A stretch of 64,000 bases of DNA from Buxus sempervirens (taxonomy: Eukaryota; Streptophyta; Magnoliopsida; Buxales; Buxaceae), in NCBI GenBank assembly GCA_947561395.2, contig OX387186.1, positions 10,839,888 through 10,903,887 on the forward strand. Reading direction: 5' to 3'. The notes beneath the pieces were generated by a model. The model saw only the letters and a list, made by a program, of their open reading frames with translations, was not told the origin of the DNA and made no database searches. Below, one piece after another: positions 1 to 11,432 of the stretch. The position numbers and the translations under genes are program-made. Position 1 is the stretch's first letter. Each line of letters begins with the position of its first letter.

Positions 1-2133
1 ACTAAATTAGAGAAAAGTATGAGCAAGATCCGATCCAAAAAGGTATTGCTTCCCTTGAAATTGATGTGCATGTGCTCTTGAATTCCATAGGAATTTACAC
101 AGAAAGTACTGAGAAATCCTACTAACATGTTTGATTTACTCAACAGAATGAATTGCTGTTTGCTGAAATCGAATATATGCAAAAGAGGGTAACTATACAA
201 ATTCTTACGTTCATGTGTCCTCTTTGAGTTATTTTTTCTCACGAGTTCATGCTTGAACCATATTGCTTTTTTTTTTTTTTTGAAAAGTAAGTATTTGTAT
301 TAATGAGAATATACAAGCTATACAAAACATTACAATCTCATACAGAGACCCATGGTCACTCTAAGCTGAAGAAGCAGCCGATATCTATCTCAGCTAAAGA
401 TACATGATTAGAATCTGGGATTTTCTACTTTGTATTCCATGCAACTCCCCAATTTTCCATAATTTGCCTATTGCCTCCAGTTTCTCCAGGTGTAGCTTGT
501 TTTGCACATCAGTGATTATATAGCTGAGCACCTTCCTAGCTGGTAGGAAGCTTGCTTTGAATACTCTCCTATTACGCTCCTTCCAAATGTGATATGTCGC
601 AGCAGCCAAGGACAATCTAAACAACACACTTGTTGCAGACGAGTTGATGTATTTTGATATTGCCCATTCTATGAGATCGTTCCAACTTCTGTTAGTTAAC
701 CGGCTGCAATGCAACTTCAAGATGTTCATCCATACCTTCAAGCTATACCTGCATTGGAAAAATAGATGATGGATTGTCTCCTTTTCAGCCCTACACAAAA
801 CACATGAAGAATTTGAAACTGTTCCCCAACTCTCGAGCTTGTCTAATGTTGCAAGTCCACTGTTAATACTCAGCCATAGATTGAATGCTTTCAAGATTAA
901 GAAATTTTACTGGATAGTGTCTAAACACACAAATTTCACACATAAACATGCACACAGGTGTGTGTGTGTGTGTGTGCTTGCATAGATCCGTATTATTTGT
1001 TTTCAAGATTGAGGCATTCACAAACATATACACGGTATAAATACATATGCATGCATCTACTTGTTATATACATATGTGTGCATATGTAGGTACTTGAATG
1101 TATTGGATAGATAAGAGTCTATAATTTGTGGTACAAGGGGTTGAAATGGGTTTCACCTATCATCTTGCTTATGCCTTTAGCATATTCATATATCATCAGT
1201 GTTGGGGATGTTGGGCCAACGCCCAGCATCCTGTAAAGGATCCTGTTGATGTTAAGGCTTTAGGATGGTTAGTTGAAGGTTACTAAAAGATGACTACTTG
1301 GGTATCATCAGTCTCCAGGTAAGAGATTGTTGAGGTTTCTAGAGTCTGAAATACTGGACACTCAACCACTTGAAATTGGCAAAGGGTATTTCAGGTCGGA
1401 TTTCTATCAACAGTTCTTCCACGGTAGATTGTGCATGCAGAGAAGCATAAGGAGCTGTATATAAGAGCCTTCCCATGGGGTCTAGAGGGCTACCTCCATA
1501 TAGGTGTAAGCCTTACTGTTTGAAAGAGAGATTCATTCTGCTTCTTTTTGGCACAATTGCGGCCTAAACATGATTGGAGCCACTCACAAAATTTATAAGC
1601 AACGGACTTCCCATTTGGAAATGTTTTTGTTCTACCCAATCTTGCCCCAACTTTTGGTATCTTGTTTAAATGCAATGAGAGCTGAAATGGTGATTGGAAA
1701 TTACTTTTGATCGCACCATAGACTCCTTGTATGTTTATTTTAGTCATATTACCTTTGATTTGTATATTTTACCATCATCTTCCTGATTATGCTTTTATGT
1801 TTTACTTTCTGCAGGAAATTGACTTGCAAAATGATAACATGTATCTAAGAGCTAAGGTCTACTCTCTCTCTCTCTTTCCCTCCGTCCTGGGTCTCTCTCT
1901 AAACGTCTGATGTGTATATATGAATGAATAGACATACTTATCATGTAACCTTCATCAATGGCTAGATAGCTGAGGATGAGAGAGTCCAACAGCAGATGAG
2001 CCTGATGCCCGGCTCAGACTATGAAGCCATGGCTTCTCAATCATTTGATTCTCGAAATTTCTTCCAAGTAAATCTACTGGAACCCAGTCACCAGTACACT
2101 CGCCAAGAGCATACCGCCCTCCAACTAGGGTAA
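1..2133 (+). CDS. AG: AGAMOUS-lineage MADS-box transcription factor, 3' part (last four exons)
   Basis: Partial: the gene starts upstream of the window. Exons 1-42, 147-188, 1815-1856 and 1966-2133 (stop TAA 2131-2133), all phase 0 with GT-AG introns, give the last 97 residues. They read the end of the K domain (KLEKSMSKIRSKK, NELLFAEIEYMQKR, EIDLQNDNMYLRAK) and then a C-terminus with AEDERVQQQMSLMPG, FDSRNFFQVN and TALQLG. Three successive 42-nt exons and the NFFQVN...ALQLG ending are typical of the AG/STK (C/D-class) subfamily, which specifies stamens, carpels and ovules. The MADS and I domains are not in the window. C-class AG is preferred over AGL11/STK because a GDSL lipase and an S40 gene lie downstream, as I recall for Arabidopsis AG. 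The intron at 189-1814 holds a LINE fragment. The subfamily is near certain; the exact paralogue is inferred. Confidence 0.87.
267..894 (-). mobile_element. 5'-truncated LINE (L1-type) fragment with poly(A) tail and zf-RVT domain
   Basis: On the minus strand, 894-394 encodes about 166 residues typical of the C-terminus of plant LINE reverse transcriptases: a zinc-binding zf-RVT motif (SCVLCRAEKETIHHLFFQC) followed by the characteristic ATYHIWKERNRRVF. The minus-strand copy ends in a poly(A) tract, seen here as T at 267-281, preceded by about 110 nt of 3'UTR. Everything upstream of the RT tail (endonuclease, RT core) is missing, as in 5'-truncated insertions. It lies in an intron of the AGAMOUS-lineage gene in antisense orientation. 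I could not find a target-site duplication. Confidence 0.8.
958..976. repeat. (GT)n microsatellite
   Basis: Uninterrupted GT dinucleotides within the long MADS-box intron, next to shorter AT-rich and ACATAT tracts. Confidence 0.9.
1196..1240 (-). repeat. Dispersed repeat family R1, partial copy (inverted)
   Basis: Reading the minus strand gives CAGGATGCTGG, then GGCCCAAC and CATCCCCAAC. This is the downstream half of a motif that recurs at 12420, 48170 and 52205. It lies in the MADS-box intron and has no visible coding capacity. Confidence 0.55.
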
Positions 2134-4049
2134 ATTCTCTTCTTCTTGAATACACCGTTGCAGATATATCACACACGGTTTATGCCACACTAATACAAGT
2201 AAAGTTTGTGACTAGTCCAATACATGTTGGCTTGCATATAACAATAAAACTTATTACTGTTGAACAAATGGCCATGATTGAACGGAAACATAGTTGAATT
2301 CTATCATGCCCTTTGGATAAAAAGTGGGTGAGGCTCATATCTTTTGATAATGTTAAATGCCTTTCAAATACCATGCACTGTCAACTATTGTGCACTTGAA
2401 AGCCTGAATGTGTGTGTGTGTGTTACTCAATAGGAAAAATCACAATTTAGATGTTTACTGATTGTTACTGTGCCTTTTGGGCGGTTGATGTGCATGTCTG
2501 TGTGTTTGTTTAACACTTAATGGGACCAATCTTATATGTTTACTGATTGTTATTGTACCTCTTATGCAGTTAACATGCCAAGGCACCAGCCCCAGTACTG
2601 CTTCTGTTGTTCTTTTCCTCTTTTCTTATTATGTGGAGATGTAGCTTACCAGATACTGGTATTTGTAACCAGAACTAGATGTTAAGTTCACCCCAATGAC
2701 AGACCTACCTTTCTCTGCTTAGATGGTCGTAAGGCTCAATAAGTCTGTGTTTTCAGAGAAGGATCTATTTTGATGCTTCACCAAAATGCAGCATTACAAG
2801 TACAGACACATCTTTTATGTATTTTATTATGCGCTCATGTTAAAATTCTCTTGAATGTTTGTGTGCCTATGTAGCATGTATCTGCATTAATTTGCTATAT
2901 TAATAGATAAACTGTGTATTCCAACATTTTTGCTTCATCTGCTCATTCTGGCAGCATATATTTCCTTTTTTTTCTTCTTCCTGTTTTCATTAAGTTTTCA
3001 GAAGTTATTAGATAGACACCATCATCAAGATGTAGCTATTGTATTTCAAATTCATGATACATATATAGAATACTTCTGCTTAGACTATTTCAATGCAGCA
3101 CCTTGAGATCCTCAATAAGTGATGAGACTAGCTATCCCACTTGCCTGCATATTAGTATTTTTGGGTAGCTTCCGCCCCCCTCTTGCTTCCAACTCTTGGT
3201 GAAACTTATTGTCCCCCATGACCACCTTAGGTCCAGCTGAAAGACTTCTGTAGATATTCTCTTTTGGTTGTTTCCTAAGCATTGATTACTTATTGTGGTG
3301 ATTGGAGATTGGTTTTTTGGTGTGTTGAGCTTGAGAAATCTTTGTTTGGACTAGAATCTAATGCGAAATTGTTTGCTATAAATTCAACTGACCCTGGTTT
3401 TCTGGGTGTTTTATTGCTAATACCAACCCACAAGCTTGTCATCTTCCTCAATTTTTAACAAATGATTTTTCTTCCCATGCATACAACTTCTCACAGCAAC
3501 TTCCACCAGATTTCCTCCTAGTACACTTCTTTATTGCAGTAAGCGCCACTGTTTTGTCTAGTACCAACCCGTATTTGATAAATTCACAGCAGTTAATGAT
3601 TTTTCTATGCCAATATAGAGTCAGACAGCTCTAAATGTGGTGATAGGACCAATTTTGTTTTCCTGATCTGGAGGCAAATGATGACTCCGAAAAGAGCCAC
3701 TCCAGAGCAATTTACTAGTTCAGACTCTTTATCAGAATCAGTATAACTCTAGTATGGCCTGGTTCGTGACCTTTAATAGTCATTCTAAGTATTGATGGCT
3801 TGACAGACCCATTGATCTGGTCTATTTAATTGGTAGGCCACCTTTTTAATCGATCACTGGATAAAATTAATTAACTTTTCATCATCAATGAAACATTGGG
3901 CTTCCATAACATTAAGTGTTCACTCTCATTCACTGACTTGAAAGTTCCTGAATAAGAATATTTCATTTCTTATGAAAATTCCAATCCCAAACATGGTGCT
4001 AAAACAGATTTTGTTACAAGAGGCACAAATTTAGCCGTCATCAACATCA
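2134..4049. other. Intergenic: MADS-box 3'UTR and spacer
   Basis: The first few hundred bases are presumably the 3'UTR of the AGAMOUS-lineage gene, including a short TG run near 2410 and a roughly repeated phrase (TGTTTACTGATTGTTA near 2453 and 2537). I see no coding region, RNA gene or transposon terminus in the rest. Confidence 0.5.
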
Positions 4050-5862
4050 TTATAGCTTTGCTAAACTACTAATGTCCATTGGATAAGTGTCCATGGTAGA
4101 CTGACCACTATAAAATCTCCTTGCGATGATCATATTTGCAGCTTCAGTTGGATGAAATGCATCCCAATACAAGTACTCAGTCCTGTTCTTGCATGGAATC
4201 TGAAGTGGAAGACACATTACCTGACCATTGTTCCTCCCCACTCCACAGCACCCAGACATTGTAACTCTGAAACCTGTAATCAGCAATGACAATTTTATCA
4301 CCTTTTTCAACTTAGCAAATATTTACTTTTCAAGTAGCCATTTCTGATGAACTGAAAAGCCAAAATATCAGTTAATGCAGTCTCCAAGAAAACCATATGT
4401 CAAATGTTCTAGCCCTTTCAACAAAAATTTTTACATAGAAGATTAGAATACATGGGTATTGATTGAGATTATCTACCAAGAAATGATGAATTCTGCAATA
4501 TATTATTGAAAATTCCATAGGCATTCAAATAGATGAACCTTGCCCCTGTTAAATTCTTGTTGAATTCATCAACAAGTGATTTAAGCCTTTCATTGAAAGG
4601 CAGGACAAGGCTATTGGTTGTCTCCACACATAAGCTGCCATTAATGGTGCTAGACTGAGATAACTGAGAGGGGCTGCAACCGATTGGACCCAGCCCTGTA
4701 AGGGCTACTTTCCTGGCTCCATAGTTGTACAAAATCTGCAATCAAGAAACCATAGAAGGCCATTAAAAACTCTTAAACGTATAATTGGCCAAAACAAAGT
4801 CTTTTAACCAACCCTTATTTGCTGAGAAAGTTGTTGAATGAGAACAGCAGCGTATTGTTCTGGGGTGTACTGACGGCTTGTTGAGTATAACTGGGGCATC
4901 AAATAATTGTTGACATAGTCATTACTTCCAATCTCAACAAAGTAAATACACTTGTTTAGGTATTCTGCTGCAGAATCTGAATTCCCTAGAATATCCACAA
5001 TTTGCGAGATCGTTGTATTATGATTCCTTAACTGCTCATTCATACTGATGTGAGCACCCTGTGAGAAACATGTAAAAAAATATACAAGAGTACCATATAA
5101 GAACTCTATTAGTGACTTGTTTTGTATACACTTTAAGCTAGGAAAAAGTCATTTTTTGCAGGCAAGGGGTAGTAAGCTAGCTGAAGTAGAACTTAATTTT
5201 TACCAAATTTTTCCCAGTTTCATCTCTTATTCCAGCAGACCCAGATCCATAATTCACTCCACAGAGTACCTCTCGTCCTCTTGCCGTTGCATAGAGTGGG
5301 ATGAAACTATTGAAACCCAACATTTGTGCTGCAGATGAGTAATGTTTCATTAGTAAATAGCCTGGTGATCATTTTTTTTTTCTTCTCTTTTTGGATGCAA
5401 AACCTGGTGATCATTATAACTGAAAGGTTGTGAGATTTCCTGAACTAATCATGGTGTGGGTACAAGCCACTTGGGTTTGTTATGAATCATCTAAATCTAA
5501 TGGTGTTACAGTCTGAATATCTAATCGATACATAAGATCCTTTTATTTGTCTGAGTGGGTAGGAGAGAGGAATTGGGGGGAGGTAGAGGGAGTGAGAGAG
5601 AAAGAGCATTACCAATTATATCAGCACCAGTTCGGCCATTGCAAAACCTTCCAGTTGGTCCATTGGGGAAGTCAATTCCATAAGGTTGGTAGTTAGCTCT
5701 TGCTAATGTAGCAAGGTTATTGTTATTACCGCTATCAATCAATGAATCTCCAAAGATGAACATGCCAGGCACTTGTGGTTCGGCTTGAGAACCAGACCAT
5801 GCAATCCTTACCCAAAACAGGACACAGATGATCCATATTTTCTTATGTCCTTCACCAGCCAT
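4050..5862 (-). CDS. GDSL esterase/lipase, copy 1 (intact, 5 exons, 367 aa)
   Basis: Exons (minus, 5' to 3'): 5862-5613, 5328-5204, 5058-4813, 4735-4477, 4273-4050. They sum to 1104 nt with consistent phases. The start is the ATG of MAGEGHKK, followed by a hydrophobic signal peptide, which suggests a secreted (apoplastic or cell-wall) acyl hydrolase. SGNH blocks are complete: GDSL serine block (FIFGDSLIDSGNNNN), block II Gly (VNYGSGSAGIRDETG), GSND oxyanion block (VEIGSNDYVNNY), and the C-terminal Asp/His block (YWDAFHPTEAAN). Length is normal for the family (350-380 aa). It belongs to the clade around Arabidopsis At4g18970/At5g45670 by resemblance. It diverges head-to-head from copy 2 across about 1.7 kb; an AT-rich TATA-like tract lies near 5960-5975. 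The natural substrate cannot be told from sequence. Confidence 0.95.
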
Positions 5863-7573
5863 GAAGTCTGAACAGAGAGAGTGAAAAAGATGGGAAGTGA
5901 AAATGGGAATATAATAAAGAAATGGGTGCAAGAGGGTGGTATTTGAGAAAATCAAAGGGAGAAATATATAGAAGTGGAATTGATAAAATAAATTAAAAAA
6001 TGAAAAATGAAAAAGAAGAAGCAAGTGTCAGACAGTTAACAAATATATGCATTCATGTCTTCACAAACATTAATATTCATCAATGGCACAATGTTGGCTC
6101 AGGAATCACTCAGTGAGCTTCACTCCTCAAACAACTTGACTGACTTGAACATTCATGCTTCATTAATTTATTGGCTCTTAATAATAAACAGAAGTAGCCT
6201 TTTAGTTATCAATTGGAAATTAAAACCCTGTAAGAACTGAAAAAGGTGCAGGAAGTGGGATTCTGAGGTGCATCACTATCAGTTATTGAACTGAAAAAGG
6301 TAGTCACAATTACTACAAAAGTCTTGATGGTTTTGGTTGCAGGGTTGCAGCCAGCGCACCAATAGCCCATTCATTGGACCTGATTATTGTTTTTGTAAAA
6401 TCAGCCAAAGAAAGGCCTTTAATTAGATGAGATTATCAATTGGAAATATTAGGCTTTTTTAGGACTAAGAGTGTTATAAGTGGGGCCTTTGATATACATA
6501 GCTATACCACCTCAACCCAAGATCACTCTAACACTTGTAATTGTTAACCCAAAATCAAACCGAACTTACTGGAGAACTGATCAAGCCAACCCAAAACCCA
6601 AACTGAACGTATATGTATATAGATATTTGGTTTGATTCTGTTCAAGATAAAATAAAATAAAAAAGTATATTTTTGAGCCATGTTTCGGTTCAGTTTGGTT
6701 CAGTTTAATCAAAACACCAACCCGTAACCAGACCAAAGTTAATTCAACTTACAAATAAAGAAAAAAAAAACGTCGTGTAGGCTTTGAAACCCAACCCAAT
6801 TGGACCCAAAGTCGTTTTGGATCGATCGTTTCTCGTTTTTCACCAAATTGAGTTGCACCCCTAATCTCTGGGCAGTAGATAAATTTTAATCACCACCTTC
6901 TATATTTATGTATCCATGCAACCAAACCAAATGTCATCAGTAAATGTATAATTTTGTTATTGCATGTTACTACCGGGTTGCACGTATTTAGATAAATAGG
7001 TTAGTATATATAAGTGATAAGAAATTATTGAAGGGTATCTTTTAGAAAGCAAAAAAAATAGAGAAGACAAAGTTATCCATAATTAATGAAAAAAAATGGC
7101 ATTCATTTGAAGGTTGTTTTCAGATATATATATATATATATATATTGGCACACTTTCCAAGGGGGGCTTCAATAAGACAAGTAGGCCGTCTGGCCAGGGC
7201 ATTATTTGTTTGTATATTTTTATTGGGTATATAAAAGAGTTTGAGATGGCAAGTGCCATATATAATTCAACCTTTTTTTTTCCCTTTAATTTCATTTTTT
7301 TTTTTTGGTATGACAAGAATTCAATTGTGGCAAGTGCCATAATTCAACTTAATTCAGTCAGTTTGGCAGGCTTGATTAAATGCAAATCAATTCAATACCC
7401 AGAAGAGGAAGAGATTAATATTCACTGGGTTGAAATCATTGCATTCATTATATATCGTCTTAAGTAGCATATATAGCTGCTATATATTTCTGGCTCCGCC
7501 TCCCTTTTCTGTATAGCTAACTGCACAACCACCCTTTCTGGCTCACCATCTCCTCTATCTTCTTTGTTACTTC
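5863..7573. promoter_or_regulatory. Divergent intergenic region between GDSL copies 1 and 2
   Basis: This 1.7 kb region separates two head-to-head GDSL genes and must hold both promoters. A TATA-like tract sits near 5960-5975 for copy 1 (minus) and another near 7478-7490 for copy 2. The middle holds a decayed hAT-like MITE (about 6530-6862) and, at 7124-7145, a (TA)n run followed by two direct copies of GGCAAGTGCCATA (7247, 7331). No conserved gene is visible; open frames here are chance or repeat-derived. Confidence 0.5.
6530..6862. mobile_element. Decayed hAT-like MITE of the TAGGGGTGCAAC family
   Basis: The right end reads GAGTTGCACCCCTA, the complement of the terminal motif of the better-preserved element at 27679-28214. 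The interior has the same repeated words (GGTTCAGTTTGGTTCAG, AACCAAACC-type). A clean left terminus and target duplication are not visible, so the left edge is approximate. Confidence 0.5.
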
Positions 7574-8179
7574 ATGGCCTGTGAATTTAAGAAAATATGC
7601 GTCGTGTCTGTGCTGTTATTGGTTCTCAAATCATGTCATATGGTTCGAGCTAAGCCTCAATGTTTCTTCATCTTTGGAGACTCTTTGAATGATGACGGCA
7701 ATAATAACAACCTTGTTACGATTGTTAAGTCCAATTACGCGCCTTATGGCATCGACTTTGTCAATGGACCGACGGGAAGGTTTACCAATAACCGAACAAT
7801 GGCCGACGTCTTGAGTAAGTCCACACAGTACCCTGGCACTCTCTTCCTTTAATGGAGGCAGAAGACTCCAACACTAAATTCCACAACAAATGACTTGTTA
7901 GATTTCTACTTAGTTAATTTCTTTCTGATCACAGACGTTATTCTATTTTTGCAGCTCAACTCTTAGGTTCGGATGGTCTGATTCCACCTTTTGCGACGGC
8001 AAGTGGCCGAGATATACTACGTGGGGTGAATTATGCGTCTGGAGCAGCTGGAATCAGAGATGAAACTGGACAGCAATTCGTACTCACTTTTCACAAATAG
8101 ACTATTATAATTTTGCACTTATTAATAGATCCACAAGTGTAATATAAATTAGCTAGTCACTTTGAGGGTATAGTTTTTT

Positions 8180-8520
8180 TAGAGAGACTTAGGTTGTAAC
8201 ATTCTATCCTATATCCGAAACAGATGAAATACCGGTAAGGCATGAGAGTCAAGAAGAATACTTAACAAGGCGCCTTTTGAACACCAAACCATACTAGCCT
8301 AGGCCCAAAACAGATAATACCTTACTAAGTTGGGTCGTTACAAATGACATCAAAGCTGGTTCCAGGTCCAACAATCCATGGCTAGTACGGGTCCTAGCGT
8401 TACCCATAGGAAATGAGATGGTTGGAAGAACGATGAGGGCGGGCCTGGTGATAGCTAGCAGGCTTCTAGATTAGCGGGCCACTGCACAGGGTACATCAGC
8501 CCATGGACATAGGTGTTTAG
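8180..8520 (+). mobile_element. Possible LTR-retroelement remnant inside GDSL copy 2 intron
   Basis: Fossil. A segment in the second intron begins near TGTAACATTC and contains a phrase resembling a methionine-tRNA primer-binding site (near 8346). No coding domain or paired terminal repeats are visible. The family cannot be assigned; it is old and incomplete. Confidence 0.3.
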
Positions 8521-8560
8521 GGTCCAACCATGTAAATCTGTCTCTTCATCTTGTTCTCTC

Positions 8561-8611
8561 TCTCTCTCTGTTTGTTTGTTTGTTTGTTTGTTTGTTTGTT
8601 TTTTTTTTTTA
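8561..8611. repeat. (CT)n, (GTTT)n and poly-T microsatellites
   Basis: CT dinucleotides pass into about seven GTTT units and a T run, inside the enlarged second intron of GDSL copy 2. Confidence 0.85.
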
Positions 8612-9777
8612 GAAAAGGTAAGGAGTATGATATATATGAGTATAGAAAATAATTACAAAATGAAGGGGGTGGGAGGAGGCTCACGTCAAAGACATGAAGC
8701 TATACATGGGCATTTTTTACTACTCTTATGGGCATTTTTTGCCCGATGTTTACCTATTTCAACAAACCGTTTTGCCATTTTTTGTGATCTTTGGGACTAA
8801 GGCCACCAGTTTCATAACAAATGGTGCTTGATTATCTTTCTCACAGGGGGGTCGCATCAGTTTTAATGGGCAGCTAAGGAACTTTAACACTACGGTCTCA
8901 CAAATTGCAAACATACTGGGGAGCAAGGATTCAGCAGCAGACTACGTAAACAAGTGCATCTACATGGTCGGATTAGGCAGTACTGACTACGTTCTCAATT
9001 ACTTCATGCCTGAATTCTACCCAAAGAACAGCCAATTCACCGTAGAGCAGTTTACTGATCAACTCTTTCAACAATACTCCGAGCAACTAAGGGTTAGCAA
9101 ATATATGCTTTCAGGAAAACTTATTTTAAATATCTTTTAGCACTTATAATTACTAATCTGTTTCTTCATTAATCATAGACCTTGCATGGGTATGGAGCCA
9201 GGAAGGTTGCTTTGATAGGACTGAGTCCACTAGGTTGCATCCCCTTTGAATTGTCTCGGGAAGGCCTCACCAATGGTGGCAACTGTTAAGATAGAATCAA
9301 CAAGGCAGCCATGCTTTTCAATAGCAAGCTTCCATCTCTTGTTGACAACCTCAACACTAACCTTCCCGGTGCAAAATTTATCTATGTGAACTCTTATCAT
9401 ATTTCTGAGGAGATAGCAAGGAACTATTCATCTCTGGGTAGTAAACAATTTCAATCATCACCCTCAATTAATGTTCTGTTTTGCTGTGTTCTATTAGCCA
9501 AATTATGAGGGTGTGATGTATTAGGTTTCCCTCTGAGATCTTCTTGGTTTTGGTTTCAGGTTTCAGGGTTACAAACACTGGATGCTGCAGGGTGGCGCCT
9601 ACTCAGATTTTATGTACTCCTCTTCTAAGTCCATGTCAGAAGAGAAACGAGTATGTGTACTGGGATGGTATTCATCCAACTGATGCCCTGAATAGGATTG
9701 TTGCAAGGAGAGCATATACTGCTGAGTCTCCCTCCGACGCATATCCGATGGACATTGGTAGCTTAGCTAAGCTCTAA

Positions 9778-10155
9778 ATATGGAGACGATGTTGGCACCT
9801 TTTGATGCTTGTGATGCAACAACTTTTAAAAGTCAATAAATAAGATCCTTCTAAATAATTTACAAGAAGCATCGAAAAGTTACATTGGAGGGAAAATTTT
9901 AAAAATTGATTTATATATATATATTTTTTTGTAAGGTAGGAAACTACCCTAGGAAGGGGTTCAATTGGACCCACCGGAGTAAACTCCCGGATACATGAAC
10001 CCACCTACAAGGCCCATGTGTCATTTAAGTTAGAGAGCACCAGAGGGATGTTTTGAAACCTAGACATCTGGGTTTATAGTTCTTCCCACGGTTAGTGTAG
10101 ATAACCCGAAAGCCCTAATTTACCCCTCCCTTCCCTTCTAAGTATCCCATATTAA
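9778..10155. other. Intergenic spacer downstream of GDSL copy 2
   Basis: Presumed 3'UTR of copy 2, then AT-rich sequence with a (TA)n/T tract near 9911-9932. No gene or clear transposon end seen. Confidence 0.4.
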
Positions 10156-10627
10156 GGCAAAAGGGAAAACTTTTCAAAAAATAATTTATATTAAGGCAAT
10201 TGGTACTATAGATAATCTCAAAAGTTTAAGCTGACCCCTTCGTTACTTTGAATTATCATTTGGTCTTCTTTCTACCAAATGATATTTCTAGTATCCCACG
10301 TTTAGGAAACTCTATATATCATTTGGTCTGTTTTGTACTCAATAATGTTTGAATTATCTCATATTGGGAAACCCAAATATCATTCACATTTTTCTGTTGA
10401 ATGATATTTCAAGTATTTCAGATATCAATTGGTTTTTATTTTTTTTTTCTTTTTTTTTTAATGATATTTCAATTATCTCACATTCAAGAAACTCAGATAT
10501 CATTAATTCGGTCCTTTTCAACAAAATGATTTTCAAGTAATGGAGGGACAAGTTTAGACTTGTGAAATTATCAAAAGTGTCTATTGCCTTAATGTAAATT
10601 ATTTATAAAAAGTTTTCCTTTTTTGCA
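10156..10627. mobile_element. Non-autonomous TIR element with long inverted arms and internal ~62-bp tandem repeats
   Basis: The left arm (about 10156-10235, with AAGGGAAAACTTTT and TATTAAGGCAATTGG) is the inverted partner of the right arm (about 10545-10627, with ATTGCCTTAATGTAAATTA and AAAGTTTTCCTT). Between them lie about four imperfect tandem units of 60-65 bp, starting near 10273, 10336, 10398 and 10459. Each carries AATGATATTTCAA-, a (T)ATCTCA-type word, GAAACTC and ATATCATT. There is no coding capacity. The superfamily is unclear because no target-site duplication was found. Confidence 0.65.
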
Positions 10628-11432
10628 AATTTTTATTTTTATAAATACTTGTACAAAAGTGACCCATTCCCATAATTTTCCCTAATAAATGTTTGGCCAA
10701 GTGTCTGAGCTTTGGTGGTGGGTAATACTTAGCCCCATGAACAGAAATTTTTTCAGATAATTAGTGTTATTTCCCCAGCCCAGCCCTGCAAGGCCCATCA
10801 CAAGGGCGTTAATTTATACGACTAGCTCGTGCAGGCAGAATTCCTGAGCCAGATTTGATATGGCGTTCCCATTGCTTTGGTACTGTTCAATGACAGAATT
10901 AAAGAGGGTCCTTCATCTGGGGTTCCCTGTTCATCTTGAAACTTAGGGCCCTGCTAAGTGATAGATAGAGGATATCCTTTAATTTATTCATTGATTTAGT
11001 GGAAACTTCTTTTTCTTCTTCTTCTTTGCATTTTCTTTGCTATCTCGTCTGTTAATTATTTCTGCTACATTAACATATATATAGCTGAATAGAAATTAAA
11101 ACTCAATAGCTAGAACACATGAAAAATGTATAGAAGGATCAATGAAATCAAATGGCTCAAATGATTCAATCAAAGATATATAGTAAAAAGAAAATTTGAT
11201 TTCCTTAAATCAGACCCATCAAATCCTAATTATTTTCAAAAATAAGACAGCCGTCACTATTGCCTAGAACTCTTATGAGTTCTAGCCAGTGACAATTATT
11301 GAACGGATACACTCTCATTCCTCAAGCTACTATTACAGAAAAGAACACTAAAATGACCATAATATATGATGGACGCGCGTTCTATCACAAGCGGCACCAC
11401 CATGTCCATGGATCAACTCCATCTTCTTCAAT
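10628..11432. other. Intergenic spacer between convergent GDSL genes
   Basis: No gene. It includes the presumed 3'UTR of copy 3 (towards 11432) and a short TTC/TCT run near 11010-11028. No transposon termini recognised. Confidence 0.4.

Larger units (their letters stand above)
7574..9777 (+). pseudogene. GDSL esterase/lipase, copy 2, probable pseudogene (premature stop)
   Basis: Exons 7574-7814, 7955-8079, 8847-9092, 9179-9437 and 9560-9777. Exons 2, 3 and 4 are exactly the lengths of copy 1 (125, 246, 259), so the model is secure. It reads a signal peptide, FIFGDSLNDDGNNNN, VNYASGAAGIRDETG, and a C-terminal YWDGIHPTDALN. Two faults: TAA at 9287-9289 lies in frame in exon 4, directly after GGNC where copy 3 has C-V-E-R-I-N, ending the protein at 240 aa before the Asp/His block; and the oxyanion Asn of GxND is replaced (GSTD). 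The frame continues cleanly after the stop to a normal C-terminus at 9777, so inactivation looks recent. Intron 2 is swollen (767 nt) by repeats. A sequencing error at one base is the main alternative. Confidence 0.88.

Noticed and set aside
7083-7467. Overlapping open frames on both strands around a (TA)n run
   Set aside because: Driven by microsatellite and T tracts between two divergent GDSL genes; no family resemblance.
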